Shown in pieces: positions 1-9,303 of a DNA stretch of 64,000 nucleotides. Within the stretch, counting starts at the first letter, position 1; each line of letters opens with the position of its first letter. This DNA is from Saccharopolyspora soli (lineage in GTDB: Bacteria; Actinomycetota; Actinomycetes; Mycobacteriales; Pseudonocardiaceae): positions 1-64,000 of the forward strand of contig NZ_JALBWV010000017.1 in NCBI RefSeq assembly GCF_022678645.1. The letters are read 5' to 3'. The translations under genes and the position numbers were made by a program. Below the pieces are notes generated by a model. The model saw nothing but the letters and a program-made list of their open reading frames with translations. It made no database searches and had not been told where the DNA came from.

Positions 1-107
<107 letters not shown>

Positions 108-118
108 ACGACCGGTGG

Positions 119-817
119 TCAGGAGTTCCAGCGGTAGCGGCGTTCTGGGCGACCGGTGCCGCCGTAGCGGAGTCGGACCTCGGCGCGGCCCGAGGTCACG
201 AAGTGCTCCAGGTACTTGCGGGCGCTGACGCGGGAAAGCTCGGTGGCGTCAGCGCATTCGGCGGCTGACAGGTCGCCGCCGCTAGCGGTCGTCTCGCGCA
301 GGATGCGCTCGACGATCTCCGCTGTCTCGGCCGCCAGCCCCTTCGGCGGTGGTGCCGTGCCGCGCGTGCGGGTGCCGAAGAGCTGGTCGACGTCCTGCTG
401 GGCGGTGGGGGAGTCGCCGGGCAGTTCGCTGAGCTTCCGGTGCAGCGAACGGAAGTTCTCCAGCTGGTCGCGCAGCGCCTCGTAGCTGAACGGTTTGATC
501 AGGTAGTGCAGCGCACCGCCGCGGATCGCGCCGCGCACGGTGTCCAGGTCGCGGGCCGCGGTGATCACGATGACATCGGGCTCCGCCGACGGGCGGGAGG
601 TGCCCGCGCGCAGCTGCCGCAGCACCGAAAGGCCGTCCATGTCGGGCAGGTAGATGTCCAGCAGCACGAGCTCCGGGCGCAGCTCGTCCACAGCGCGCAC
701 CGCGTCGGCCCCGGTGTGCGCCACCCCGACGACCTCGAACCCGTCGACCCGTGCGACGTATCCACTGTGGATCTTGGCGACCATGAAGTCGTCGTCCACC
801 ACCAGTACCTTGATCAC
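119..817 (-). CDS. CitB/DcuR-type response regulator
   Basis: Cytoplasmic response regulator of 232 aa. The N-terminal receiver domain (about residues 1-125) has the acidic cluster D8-D10, phosphoacceptor D54 in the LLDIYLPDMDG motif and conserved K108 in the YLIKPF motif. The C-terminal part (about 160-232) is a winged-helix/HTH region as in CitB, DcuR and DpiA regulators of C4-dicarboxylate and citrate genes. The GTG start at 817 overlaps the stop of the upstream sensor kinase gene by 4 bases (GTGA), so the two are translationally coupled. A longer reading frame continues upstream, but it only shadows the kinase gene. The pair is divergent from a tctCBA transporter, so it probably activates that transporter in response to a tricarboxylate or related acid; the ligand is inferred, not shown. 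Confidence 0.9.
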   Translation of the reverse strand: MIKVLVVDDDFMVAKIHSGYVARVDGFEVVGVAHTGADAVRAVDELRPELVLLDIYLPDMDGLSVLRQLRAGTSRPSAEPDVIVITAARDLDTVRGAIRGGALHYLIKPFSYEALRDQLENFRSLHRKLSELPGDSPTAQQDVDQLFGTRTRGTAPPPKGLAAETAEIVERILRETTASGGDLSAAECADATELSRVSARKYLEHFVTSGRAEVRLRYGGTGRPERRYRWNS

Positions 818-2409
818 AACTCCGGTACCTCCAACGGCAGCCGTGCGGTGAACACCGCGCCGTGCGCGTTGTGCACCTGCACCGAACCGCCGCGACGATG
901 ACAGATCTGCCTGGTCAGGGCCAGGCCAAGGCCGCGCTCGCCGACGCGTGCGGCCTTGGTGGTGAAGCCGTGCCGGAACACCTCCTCGACAATCTCCGGG
1001 GCCACGCCGGGCCCGGAATCCCGCACCACCGCGGTGACCTCGTCGGTGCGGCGCAGATCGATCTCTATCCAGCGCTCGGTGTGCCCCGGAGCGCCCTCCA
1101 GCGCGTCCAGCGCGTTGTCGACGAGATTGCCCAGCACGGTGACCAGATCGGCGGACAGCTGCTCGTCGATCTCGGCCAGGTAGCTGCCTTCGTGCAGGCG
1201 CAGGCCGACGCCGCGTTCCGCGGCGAGGCTGGCTTTGGCGATCAGCAGCGCGGCCGTGGCCGGGTCGTGGATGCGCGCGGTGACCTCGGCGTGCCACTGC
1301 TCCTGGATGTGGCTGATCCGGTCGACGTAGCGCTGCAGTTCGTCGTACTCGCCCAGTTCGAGCAGCCCGGAGATGATGTGCAGCCGGTTGCTGAACTCGT
1401 GGGCCTGGGCACGCAGCGTGTCGGTGGTGTCCCGGTGCACGGCCAGTTCTCGTTGCAGGTCAACGAGTTCGGTGCGGTCGCGCATGGTCACCACGGCCCC
1501 GACCGACGAGATCGGCATCCGGTTGACCACCACGACCCGCCCGCGCCGCAACACGATCTGGTCCACCCCGTCGGTGCGACCGGTGAGCACGTCGCGGGCG
1601 CGGTCGTTGAGGTCCAGCGAGTCGATGTCGCGGCCCACGCAGTCCGCTGGCAACGAAAGCAGGTGCCGTGCCTGGTCGTTGACCAGGGTGATCCGATTCT
1701 GCTCGTCGACGCCGAGCACGCCTTCCCGAACGCCGTGCAGCAGGGCCTCGCGGTGCTCGACGAGCCGGGTGATCTCCTGCGGCTCCAAGCCGAGCGTCTG
1801 CCGCTTCACCCGGCGCGCGAGCAGCACGGACCCGGCGACGCCGAGCACGGTGGCGAAGGCCAGCAGCGCGAGCGGGTTCTCCGGCGCCTGGCGCAACCCT
1901 TGCAGCAGGTCCGGGGTGTTGCGACCGGCCGCGACGACGCCGATGATGCGCGCGTCGTCGGAGATCACCGGCACGTGCGCGACGAGCGAATCGACGCCGT
2001 CCATGCGGACCTCGCCGACCCAGGCGTGCCCGCTGAGCACGGTGCTGTCGCCCAGCGGCAGCGGTTGCCCGCGTTGGCCGGGGTCGGGCGAGGTGAGCAC
2101 GGTGCCGCGACCGTCGGCGATGATCACGTGGTCGGCGCCGGAGAGGCTGCGGGCGCTCTCGGCGAAGATCGGCAGCGAGTCGCGCCGGTAGGGATCGGCG
2201 AGGCTGGCGCGGACGCCTTCGGTGGCGGCGAGGTCTTCGGCCACCGACAGCATCTTGCGGCCCTCGGTGGCCCGGAACGCCGAGTCGGTCTGGGCGACCG
2301 AGAACACCGCGATCGAGGCGAGCAGCAGGACGATGATCAGCAGCTGCCAGCTCAGCAGCTGCCGGGACAGCGACCCCTGCACCCGCAACACCGCGTTCAC
2401 CTCCGCCAT
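814..2409 (-). CDS. CitA/DcuS-type sensor histidine kinase
   Basis: Membrane sensor kinase of 531 aa. A first hydrophobic segment (about residues 17-40) is followed by an extracytoplasmic PDC/sCache-like domain (about 40-170), a second membrane segment, a PAS domain containing the VLGVDEQNRITLVN motif, a SpoB-type helical region with the phosphoacceptor His in RAQAHEFSNRLH, and an HATPase domain with the N-box LGNLVDNALDAL and glycine-rich GERGLGLAL. This domain order is that of citrate/dicarboxylate sensors. ATG at 2409 is chosen because the first membrane helix follows directly; the frame stays open further upstream without plausible protein. It heads the kinase-regulator pair and faces tctC across about 230 bases. 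The ligand is probably a carboxylate taken up by the divergent transporter (inference). Confidence 0.9.
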   Translation of the reverse strand: MAEVNAVLRVQGSLSRQLLSWQLLIIVLLLASIAVFSVAQTDSAFRATEGRKMLSVAEDLAATEGVRASLADPYRRDSLPIFAESARSLSGADHVIIADGRGTVLTSPDPGQRGQPLPLGDSTVLSGHAWVGEVRMDGVDSLVAHVPVISDDARIIGVVAAGRNTPDLLQGLRQAPENPLALLAFATVLGVAGSVLLARRVKRQTLGLEPQEITRLVEHREALLHGVREGVLGVDEQNRITLVNDQARHLLSLPADCVGRDIDSLDLNDRARDVLTGRTDGVDQIVLRRGRVVVVNRMPISSVGAVVTMRDRTELVDLQRELAVHRDTTDTLRAQAHEFSNRLHIISGLLELGEYDELQRYVDRISHIQEQWHAEVTARIHDPATAALLIAKASLAAERGVGLRLHEGSYLAEIDEQLSADLVTVLGNLVDNALDALEGAPGHTERWIEIDLRRTDEVTAVVRDSGPGVAPEIVEEVFRHGFTTKAARVGERGLGLALTRQICHRRGGSVQVHNAHGAVFTARLPLEVPEL

Positions 2410-2478
2410 TGGTGGACCGAACGTTAACCGTCTGGAGTCAACGATCGCACGCCACCCTGGCATCGCCCCTGGTCGGCG

Positions 2479-2516
2479 GGGTGCTGCGCAATTTCTCGCG
2501 AAATTGCGCAGCACCC
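2479..2516. repeat. Perfect 17-bp inverted repeat in divergent region
   Basis: Arms 2479-2495 (GGGTGCTGCGCAATTTC) and 2500-2516 are perfect reverse complements around a TCGC loop. It lies between the divergent kinase and tctC genes, about 70 bases upstream of the kinase start and 123 upstream of tctC. It could be a terminator, a dispersed palindromic element or a protein-binding site. It does not match the two palindrome families found elsewhere in the window. Confidence 0.7.
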
Positions 2517-2638
2517 GGGCAGCGGCGGTTACACAACGAACAAAAGTGTCGATAGCTGCTAAAGCGAGACATCCCGCCGCCGGTGTGTGCAGCATGATCC
2601 AGCTCACGTTCCGACCACAACGGAGAGGCGGGATTCCC

Positions 2639-3625
2639 GTGCGCCTACGCAGCGCGCTGGCTGTAGTCGCAGCCGTGCTGCTGGTACTCCTGGTGCCTCC
2701 ACTGATCAGCACCGGCAGCAGCAGCGACACCGGAGCGCAGATCCGCGGCCTGCGGATGCTTGTGCCGAACTCGCCCGGTGGTGGCTACGACATCACCGCG
2801 CGCACCGCGGTGAAGGCGATGGAGGACGCCGGGCTGCAGAGCAACGTCGAGGTCTTCAACCTCCCCGGAGCGGGCGGCACGGTCGGTCTCGGCCGGGTGG
2901 TCAACGAGCGCGGCAACGGCAAGCTCGCGATGTCGATGGGCCTGGGCGTGGTCGGCAGCGTCTACACCAACCACTCGCCGGTGTCGCTGCAGGACACCAC
3001 CCCGATCGCCAAGCTCGTCGAGGAACCCAACGTGGTCGTGGTCGCCAAGGACTCGCCTTACCACGACCTCGCGCAGCTGATCGCGGACTGGAAGGCCAAG
3101 CCCGGTGAGATACCGGTCGGCGGCGGGTCGTCGCCGGGCGGGCCGGACCACCTGGCGCCGATGCTGATGGCCAAGGCCATCGGCCTGAGCCCGAAGCAGG
3201 TCAACTACGTGCCCTTCGACGGCGGCGGCGAACTGCTCGCCTCGGTGCTCGGCGGCAAGGTCGCCTTCGGCGTCTCCGGCATCGGCGAGTACCGCGACCA
3301 GATCGAGGCCGGTGAGCTGCGGGTGCTGGCGGTGACCGGGCCGCAGCGCTCGCCCGGCGTGGACGCGCCGACGCTCACCGAGGCCGGGGTGGACGTGCAG
3401 TTCACCAACTGGCGCGGTGTGGTGGCACCGCCGGCGCTGTCGGACAAGGACCGCGAGAAGCTGGTCGCGCTGTTCGACCGGCTCAACGACAGTCCGGCGT
3501 GGCAGGACGCGTTGCAGCGCAACGGCTGGACCGAGGCGTTCCAGCCGGGTCCTGAGTTCGGCGAGTTCCTCCGCCAGGAGAACGACCGGGTGGCCTCGGT
3601 GCTGAAGGAGTTGGGGCTGGCATGA
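2639..3625 (+). CDS. tctC: Tripartite tricarboxylate transporter substrate-binding protein
   Basis: Extracytoplasmic solute receptor of the TTT family, 328 aa. The N-terminus is a signal/anchor segment (two Arg, then a Leu/Val-rich helix of about 20 residues) followed by the mature domain, which starts with RMLVPNSPGGGYD, a TctC/Bug signature. Later signatures include FNLPGAGGTVG and the VNYVPFDGGGELL motif. The GTG at 2639 is preceded by GGAGAGG at 2622-2628. An in-frame ATG at 2594 is possible but would place extra residues before the signal peptide. The stop overlaps tctB by 4 bases. It binds the substrate outside the membrane and delivers it to TctAB. The substrate may be citrate, tartrate or another carboxylate; it cannot be read from sequence. 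Confidence 0.92.
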   Translation: MRLRSALAVVAAVLLVLLVPPLISTGSSSDTGAQIRGLRMLVPNSPGGGYDITARTAVKAMEDAGLQSNVEVFNLPGAGGTVGLGRVVNERGNGKLAMSMGLGVVGSVYTNHSPVSLQDTTPIAKLVEEPNVVVVAKDSPYHDLAQLIADWKAKPGEIPVGGGSSPGGPDHLAPMLMAKAIGLSPKQVNYVPFDGGGELLASVLGGKVAFGVSGIGEYRDQIEAGELRVLAVTGPQRSPGVDAPTLTEAGVDVQFTNWRGVVAPPALSDKDREKLVALFDRLNDSPAWQDALQRNGWTEAFQPGPEFGEFLRQENDRVASVLKELGLA

Positions 3626-4158
3626 CGACGACCGAAGTCACCCGAACCGAGCCGCGGTCCGCGCGGAAGCAATGGCTGCGGGAACGTTCCGAGCTGGGCA
3701 TCTGCGTGCTGCTGGCGGCGCTGGGCGTGCTGGTGCTCGTCGACGCCGCGACGATCTCCACCGACTTCACCCAGCGCGGACCGGTCGGCCCCAAGACGGT
3801 GCCCTACATCGTCGGCGTGCTGCTGCTGGTCGTGGCGGTGCTGCTGGCCCGCGACGTGCTGCGCGGCGGCCGTGGCGAGGCCGAGAGCGGCGAGGACGTC
3901 GACCTCTCCGCGCCGAGCGACTGGCGCACGGTGCTGTTGCTGTCGGCGGCGTTCCTGGCCAACGCGGTGCTGATCAACATCATCGGCTTCCCGCTGTCCG
4001 GGATGATCCTGTTCTGGGGCTCCGCCTACGCGCTGGGCAGCCGCAACGCGGTGCGCGATCCGCTCGTAGCGGCGGCGCTGTCGGTGCTCACCTACGTCGT
4101 GTTCAACAACCTGCTCGGTGTCCCCCTCCCCGGCGGCCCGCTGATGGGGGTGCTCTGA
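3622..4158 (+). CDS. tctB: Tripartite tricarboxylate transporter small membrane subunit
   Basis: TctB-family integral membrane protein of 178 aa with about four predicted helices: one at residues 25-45, one around 60-75 and two in the C-terminal third, separated by a charged loop (RGGRGEAESGEDVD). It is the small, poorly conserved subunit that pairs with TctA. The ATG lies in an ATGA overlap with the tctC stop, and only 3 bases separate its stop from tctA. Assignment rests on size, topology and position between tctC and tctA; the sequence itself is weakly conserved in this family. Confidence 0.88.
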   Translation: MTTTEVTRTEPRSARKQWLRERSELGICVLLAALGVLVLVDAATISTDFTQRGPVGPKTVPYIVGVLLLVVAVLLARDVLRGGRGEAESGEDVDLSAPSDWRTVLLLSAAFLANAVLINIIGFPLSGMILFWGSAYALGSRNAVRDPLVAAALSVLTYVVFNNLLGVPLPGGPLMGVL

Positions 4159-4161
4159 GAG

Positions 4162-5688
4162 ATGGATTCGCTGAACCTGCTGCTGGACGGTTTCGCCACC
4201 GCGCTGACCCCGATGAACCTGGTGTGGGCGGCGATCGGGGTGCTGCTGGGCACCGCGATCGGCGTGCTGCCAGGCATCGGCCCGGCGATGGCGGTGGCGC
4301 TGCTGCTGCCGGTGACCTACGCCCTGGAACCCACCGGCGCGTTCATCATGTTCGCGGGCATCTACTTCGGGGGGATGTTCGGCGGCTCGACCACGTCGAT
4401 CCTGCTGAACACGCCGGGGGAGAGCGCGGCGGTGGTCGCCGCGATGGAAGGCAACCCGATGGCCCGCAAGGGCCGTGGCGCGCAGGCGCTGGCCGCGGCG
4501 GCGATCGGGCACTTCATCGGCGCGATCATCGGTATCACCCTGCTCACGCTGCTGGCGCCCACGGTCGCGTCGCTGGCGGTCAACATCGGTGCGCCGGACT
4601 ACCTGGCGATCATGGTGCTGGCGTTCATCGCGGTCACCTCGGTGCTGGGCAAGTCCCGGGTGCGCGGTTTCGCCTCGCTGCTGATCGGGTTGACCGTCGG
4701 GCTGATCGGCCTGGACGAGATGACCGGCCAGCAGCGGCTGACCTTCGGGCTGCTGCACCTGGCCGACGGCGTGGACGTGGTGATCGTGGCGGTCGGGCTG
4801 TTCGCCATCGGCGAGTCGCTGTGGGTCGCCGCGCACCTGCGGCGAACCGGCGGCCAGGCGATCCCGGTGGGGCGGCCGTGGCTGGGCGCTGAGGACGTGC
4901 GCCGGTCTTGGAAGCCGTGGTTGCGCGGCCCGCTGATCGGCTTCCCGTTCGGCGCGATCCCGGCCGGTGGCGCGGAGATCCCGACGTTCCTGTCGTACGT
5001 GACCGAACGCAAGCTCTCCAAGCACCGCGACGAGTTCGGCAAGGGTGCGATCGAAGGCGTCGCCGGACCGGAGGCGACGGCGAGCGCGTCGGCGGCCGGG
5101 ACGATGGTGTCGCTGCTGACGCTGGGCCTGCCCACCACGGCGGTGGCCGCGGTGATGCTGGCGGCGTTCCAGCAGTACGGCTTGCAGCCGGGTCCGCTGA
5201 TGTTCGAGCGCGAGTCGGACCTGGTGTGGGCGCTGATCGCGAGCATGTTCATCGGCTCGTTGCTGCTGCTGGTGCTGAACCTGCCGCTGGCCCCGGTGTG
5301 GGCCAAACTGCTGCAGATCCCGCGCCCGTACCTGTACGCCGGGATCCTGTTCTTCGCCAGCGTCGGTGCGTACGCGGTCGGCGGTGAGCCGCTGGACCTG
5401 TTGCTGCTGTTCATCATCGGCCTGATCGGCTTCGCGATGCGCCGCTACGGCCTGCCGGTGCTCCCGGCGATCATCGCGGTGATCCTGGGCCCGGCCGCCG
5501 AACAGCAGTTGCGCCGCGCCTTGCAGATCAGCGACGGCCACGTCAGCGGACTGGTCAACACGCCGTTCGCGATCGCGGTCTACTGCGTGGTGGCTCTGAT
5601 CCTGCTGTGGCCGCTGGTGTCCCGTGCGATTCCCAAGCGCAGGAGGCAGGTCGCGGAATCCCCGGAGCAGGAGCGGGTGGACGCCTGA
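4162..5688 (+). CDS. tctA: Tripartite tricarboxylate transporter large permease subunit
   Basis: TctA-family permease of 508 aa with about 11-12 hydrophobic segments. The family signatures are visible: [17 protein letters not shown] near residue 35, the [16 protein letters not shown] motif near 72, a second copy of the glycine-rich signature containing [13 protein letters not shown] near 270, and the [14 protein letters not shown] motif. The two glycine-rich repeats are thought to reflect an internal duplication that forms the transport pathway. It is coupled closely to tctB and is the last gene of the transporter operon, followed by a strong hairpin at 5703-5744. The system is expected to be a secondary, ion-driven high-affinity carboxylate importer. 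Confidence 0.94.
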   Translation: MDSLNLLLDGFATALTPMNLVWAAIGVLLGTAIGVLPGIGPAMAVALLLPVTYALEPTGAFIMFAGIYFGGMFGGSTTSILLNTPGESAAVVAAMEGNPMARKGRGAQALAAAAIGHFIGAIIGITLLTLLAPTVASLAVNIGAPDYLAIMVLAFIAVTSVLGKSRVRGFASLLIGLTVGLIGLDEMTGQQRLTFGLLHLADGVDVVIVAVGLFAIGESLWVAAHLRRTGGQAIPVGRPWLGAEDVRRSWKPWLRGPLIGFPFGAIPAGGAEIPTFLSYVTERKLSKHRDEFGKGAIEGVAGPEATASASAAGTMVSLLTLGLPTTAVAAVMLAAFQQYGLQPGPLMFERESDLVWALIASMFIGSLLLLVLNLPLAPVWAKLLQIPRPYLYAGILFFASVGAYAVGGEPLDLLLLFIIGLIGFAMRRYGLPVLPAIIAVILGPAAEQQLRRALQISDGHVSGLVNTPFAIAVYCVVALILLWPLVSRAIPKRRRQVAESPEQERVDA

Positions 5689-5702
5689 CCCCGCACGGAA
5701 CC

Positions 5703-5744
5703 CGATCGAGGCCCGCTCCCGCTTCCGGGGGCGGGCCTCGATCG
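5703..5744. terminator. Terminator hairpin after tctA
   Basis: A perfect 14-bp stem (CGATCGAGGCCCGC at 5703-5716 and its complement at 5731-5744) sits 15 bases after the tctA stop. There is no T-run, as is common for actinobacterial terminators. It probably ends the tctCBA transcript. Confidence 0.8.
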
Positions 5745-5871
5745 TGGCGGTACCTGTCATCGACGTGTCTTACTGGTCGGGTGGATTAGCGTCCGAAGAG
5801 CCCGTCCTCGGCTTTGCGCTGGGGCGGCTTCGAGAACGGGGTGTCGAGACACGCATCGAGAGGCAGGGGCG

Positions 5872-7773
5872 ATGACGAACCATCCGCTGGATCCGTTGAA
5901 CTCCGATGAGATCCTCCGCAACCGCGCGGTGCTGCAGCAGGCCGGGCTGCTGCACGAGTCCACCCGCTTTCCCCTGGTACAGCTGGACGAACCGGGCAAA
6001 GCGGCGGTGCTCGCGCATCGCGACGGCGAGGCGTTCGACCGCCGGGTGCGCTCGGTGCTCTGCGACACCAAGACCGGCGAGCTGACCACCACGCTGGTGT
6101 CGCTGCCCGACGGCCAACTGGTGGACAAGTCCGTGATCAACCCGGCCGAGCACGGGCAACCACCGGTGATGCTGGACGAGTACGAGCTCGTCGAACGCAT
6201 CGTGCGGGCCGATGAGACGTGGCTGCGGGCCATCCGCGACCGGGGCATCGAGGACGTCACCAAGGTCCGGGTCTGCCCGCTGTCGGCGGGGTGGTTCGGC
6301 ATCGCCGACGAGAGCGGTCGCCGGATGCTGCGCGCGCTGGCGTTCCTGCAGAACCACCCGGAAGAACTGCCGTGGGCGCACCCGGTGGACGGGCTGGTGG
6401 CCTACGTGGACGTCATCGAGCGGCGCGTGCTCAAGGTGGTCGACGACCGCCACCTGCCGATTCCGGCGGAAAGCGGCGATTACACCGACCAGGCGCTTTT
6501 CGGTCCGCAGCGGGAAACGCTCAAGCCGATTGAGATCACCCAGCCCCAGGGCCCGAGCTTCACCGTTGACGGCGGCCACGAGGTGCGGTGGGAGAACTGG
6601 CGCTTGCGGGTGGGCTTCGACCCGCGCGAAGGGCTGGTGCTGCACCAGCTGTCGTTCCGGGACGGCGAACGGGACCGACCGGTGATCTACCGCGCCTCGG
6701 TCGCCGAGATGTTGGTCAACTACGGCGATCCGTCGCCAGTGCGGTTCTGGCAGAACTACTTCGACTCCGGCGAGTACTCGCTGGGCAAGCTGGCCAACGA
6801 ACTGGTGCTCGGTTGTGACTGCCTGGGCGAGATCCACTACTTCGACGAGGTGGTCGCGCAGGAGGACGGCACACCGCGCACCTTGCGCAATGCGGTGTGC
6901 ATGCACGAGGAAGATTTCGGGGTGCTCTGGAAGCACACCGACGTGTTCACCGGCTCGGCCGAGACCCGGCGGCAGCGGCGGCTGGTGATCTCGTTCTTCG
7001 CCAGCATCGGCAACTACGACTACGGCTTCTACTGGTACCTGTACCTGGACGGCACCATCCAGTTGGAGGTCAAGGCCACCGGGATCGTGTTCACCTCGGC
7101 CTACCAGGAAGGCACCCGCTGGGCGAGCGAACTCGCCCCCGGCCTCGGTGCGCCATACCACCAGCACCTGTTCAGCGCGCGACTGGACATGATGGTGGAC
7201 GGCACCAGCAACGCGGTGGACGAGGTGCAGGCGCAGCGGGTGCCGGTCGGCGAGGAGAACCCGCACGGCAACGCCTTCACCCGCAGCGCCACCAGGCTGG
7301 CGCGGGAGAGCGACGCTGCTCGGGAGGCCGATCCGGCCAGCGGTCGGACCTGGCACATCGTCAACACCGAGCGCACCAACCGGCTCGGCCAGCCGGTCGG
7401 CTACGCGCTGCACCCGCAGGGGTACCCGGTGCTGCTGTCGGATCCGGGTTCGTCGATCGCGAAGCGGGCGGCGTTCGCGACCAAGCACCTGTGGGTCACC
7501 CAGTACGCGGCGGACGAGCGGTACCCGGCGGGGGAGTTCGTCAACCAGAGCCACGGCGGTGCCGGGGTTCCGGCCTTCACGGCGCGGGATAGGAGCATCG
7601 ACGGCGAGGACATCGTGTTGTGGCACACCTTCGGCCTGACGCACTTCCCGAGGGCGGAGGATTGGCCGGTGATGCCGGTGGACCACTGCGGCTTCACCCT
7701 AAAACCGGTCGGCTTCTTCAACCGAAACCCAACCCTCGACGTCCCACCCACCCACACCTGCGGCCCCGCCTGA
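5872..7773 (+). CDS. Copper amine oxidase (primary-amine oxidase)
   Basis: Topaquinone-dependent copper amine oxidase of 633 aa, which converts a primary amine to aldehyde, ammonia and H2O2. Catalytic features are visible: catalytic-base Asp298 in YFDSGEYSLG, the Tyr382 precursor of topaquinone in SIGNYDYGF, copper ligands His430 and His432 in PYHQH, and His591 in LTHFPRAEDWPVMP. Asp298 and Tyr382 fall at the same numbers as in Arthrobacter globiformis phenylethylamine oxidase, and the His ligands one residue earlier, so the protein is nearly colinear with that enzyme. No signal peptide is seen, so it should be cytoplasmic. The ATG has an AGGCAGGGG-type RBS just upstream. It ends convergently with the amine permease at 7782. 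The substrate could be phenylethylamine, tyramine or another monoamine. Confidence 0.95.
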   Translation: MTNHPLDPLNSDEILRNRAVLQQAGLLHESTRFPLVQLDEPGKAAVLAHRDGEAFDRRVRSVLCDTKTGELTTTLVSLPDGQLVDKSVINPAEHGQPPVMLDEYELVERIVRADETWLRAIRDRGIEDVTKVRVCPLSAGWFGIADESGRRMLRALAFLQNHPEELPWAHPVDGLVAYVDVIERRVLKVVDDRHLPIPAESGDYTDQALFGPQRETLKPIEITQPQGPSFTVDGGHEVRWENWRLRVGFDPREGLVLHQLSFRDGERDRPVIYRASVAEMLVNYGDPSPVRFWQNYFDSGEYSLGKLANELVLGCDCLGEIHYFDEVVAQEDGTPRTLRNAVCMHEEDFGVLWKHTDVFTGSAETRRQRRLVISFFASIGNYDYGFYWYLYLDGTIQLEVKATGIVFTSAYQEGTRWASELAPGLGAPYHQHLFSARLDMMVDGTSNAVDEVQAQRVPVGEENPHGNAFTRSATRLARESDAAREADPASGRTWHIVNTERTNRLGQPVGYALHPQGYPVLLSDPGSSIAKRAAFATKHLWVTQYAADERYPAGEFVNQSHGGAGVPAFTARDRSIDGEDIVLWHTFGLTHFPRAEDWPVMPVDHCGFTLKPVGFFNRNPTLDVPPTHTCGPA

Positions 7774-7787
7774 CCCTAGGGTCAGGC
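7768..7787. terminator. Convergent-gene palindrome containing both stop codons
   Basis: A perfect 20-bp palindrome (core TGACCCTAGGGTCA) supplies the TGA stop of the amine oxidase on the plus strand and the TGA stop of the permease on the minus strand. It may act as a short bidirectional terminator. Confidence 0.6.
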
Positions 7788-9221
7788 GAGTTCGGATTCG
7801 GCTGCTTGCAGGGCTGCGAATTCTTCTTCGGGGGCGTTGGCTATCAGGTGGTGGCGGCTGTAGAACCAGAAGTACGCCAGGGCCGCTAGGAAGATCAGGG
7901 CCATGATGGCGGCGGCGATCATGTCGACTATGAACGTCGCGATCACGGCCGCTACCGCCAGCACCAGCGCCACCGACGTTGTCGCGACACCGCCGGGCGC
8001 TCGGTAGGGGCGGTCGAGGTTCGGTTCTCGGAAGCGCAGGACTATGTGCGAGAGGTTCAGCAGCACGTAGGAGACCGTCGCTCCGAAGACCGCGATGTTG
8101 ATCAGCAGAGCGCCGTCGCGGGTTGCCGCCGCCAGCACGAAGCCGATCGCGCCGGGCACGATCAGGGCCAGGTACGGGGTCTTCCGCTTGCCGGTCACCG
8201 ACAGCCAGCGCGGCAGGTATCCGGCTCGGGACAGCGCGAACAGTTGGCGGGATGAGGCGTAGATGATGGAGAAGAAGCTCGCCACCAGTCCGGCCAGGCC
8301 CACGTAGTTGACGATCTCGGCGAGCACGCTGTTGCCGCCGACGGCGGCCCGCACCGCCGCAGGCAGCGGGTTGTCGGCATCGGCAATCGCCGACGAGCCC
8401 GCGCCGCCCGGCGCGACCAGCAGGATCGCCGCAGCGAACACCAGCAGCACGGCGACCGCCGCGATGATGCCGCGCGGCATGTCCTTGCGCGGGTTGCGCG
8501 CCTCCTCGGCCGCGAGCGGAACCCCTTCCACCGCGAGGAAGAACCAGATCCCGTACACCAGCGAGGCGAGCACCCCGGCGTAGCCGAACGGCAGGAACGT
8601 GCTGGCTCCGAGGGCTTCCGTCGGCGCGATGTCGAGCAGTTTCGGCGCCTCGAAGTGCGGGATCATGCCCACCACGAACGCGACCAGCGCGACCACCGCC
8701 ACCGCGGTGATGCCGAACATCAGCCGCAGGGCCTCACCGACGCCGTAGAGGTGGATCCCGACGAAGATGATGAAGCACGCCAGGTATACCGGCCAGCTGT
8801 TGGTCAGCCCGAACAGCCCGAGCGATTCCACGTAACCGCCGATGAACACGGCGATGGCGGCGGGCGCGATGGCGTACTCGATGAGGATCGCCGTTCCCGT
8901 GGCGAACCCGCCGAGCGGCCCGAGGGCGCGGCGGGCGAAGCCGTACCCGGCGCCAGCCACCGGCAGCGCGGAGGCCATTTCGGCGAGACCGAAGACCATG
9001 CAGGTGTACATCGTCGCCATCAGCACGGTGGCCAGCAGCAGTCCGCCCCAACCACCCTCGGCCAGCCCGAAGTTCCACCCGGCGAAGTCGCCGGAGATCA
9101 CGTAGGAGACGCCCAGTCCGGCGAGCAGCACCCAGCCCGCGGCGCCCTGCTGGAGCCGACGCTTGTCGAGGTAGTCGCTGCCGACTTGCTCGTAGTCCAC
9201 CTGCCGCCGCTTCTCGGTCAC
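7782..9221 (-). CDS. APC-family permease, ethanolamine-type
   Basis: Amino acid/amine permease of 479 aa with about 12 membrane helices. The N-terminal region contains GVSYVISGDFAGWNFGLAEGG as overlapping motifs (SGDFAGWN is characteristic), typical of the ethanolamine permease (Eat) branch of the APC superfamily, followed by FGLAEMASALPVAGAGYGFA. GTG at 9221 is chosen because GGAAGG (minus strand, 9230-9235) lies 8 bases upstream. The frame stays open to 9269 but that stretch carries a likely operator. It is divergent from the gamma-glutamylation operon starting at 9453 and shares its regulatory region, so it probably imports the amine used there. Specificity for ethanolamine is family-based inference. 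Confidence 0.88.
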   Translation of the reverse strand: MTEKRRQVDYEQVGSDYLDKRRLQQGAAGWVLLAGLGVSYVISGDFAGWNFGLAEGGWGGLLLATVLMATMYTCMVFGLAEMASALPVAGAGYGFARRALGPLGGFATGTAILIEYAIAPAAIAVFIGGYVESLGLFGLTNSWPVYLACFIIFVGIHLYGVGEALRLMFGITAVAVVALVAFVVGMIPHFEAPKLLDIAPTEALGASTFLPFGYAGVLASLVYGIWFFLAVEGVPLAAEEARNPRKDMPRGIIAAVAVLLVFAAAILLVAPGGAGSSAIADADNPLPAAVRAAVGGNSVLAEIVNYVGLAGLVASFFSIIYASSRQLFALSRAGYLPRWLSVTGKRKTPYLALIVPGAIGFVLAAATRDGALLINIAVFGATVSYVLLNLSHIVLRFREPNLDRPYRAPGGVATTSVALVLAVAAVIATFIVDMIAAAIMALIFLAALAYFWFYSRHHLIANAPEEEFAALQAAESELA

Positions 9222-9246
9222 GAGAGGGTCCTTCCATGCTCGCACC

Positions 9247-9260
9247 TGATTGGTATGACC
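9247..9260. promoter_or_regulatory. Putative FadR-type operator, permease side
   Basis: TGATTGGTATGACC contains GGT-ATG-ACC, close to the GGT-N3-ACC dyad bound by many FadR-subfamily GntR regulators. The core ATTGGTATG recurs inverted at 9415-9423, so the two sites flank the divergent promoter region. A FadR-like regulator gene ends the nearby operon. Confidence 0.45.
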
Positions 9261-9303
9261 GTGGCCCATTGATTAGTTGGGCAGCGTGCTGCGGGCACGG
9301 GTG

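Noticed and set aside
3205-5760. An 851-codon open frame on the minus strand across tctC, tctB and tctA
   Set aside because: It is rich in Arg, Gln, His and Asp, has no domain or RBS, and lies fully antisense to three well-recognised genes. High GC produces long open antisense frames.
5770-7686. A 638-codon frame antisense to the copper amine oxidase
   Set aside because: It has no recognisable domain and mirrors the codon positions of the amine oxidase gene.
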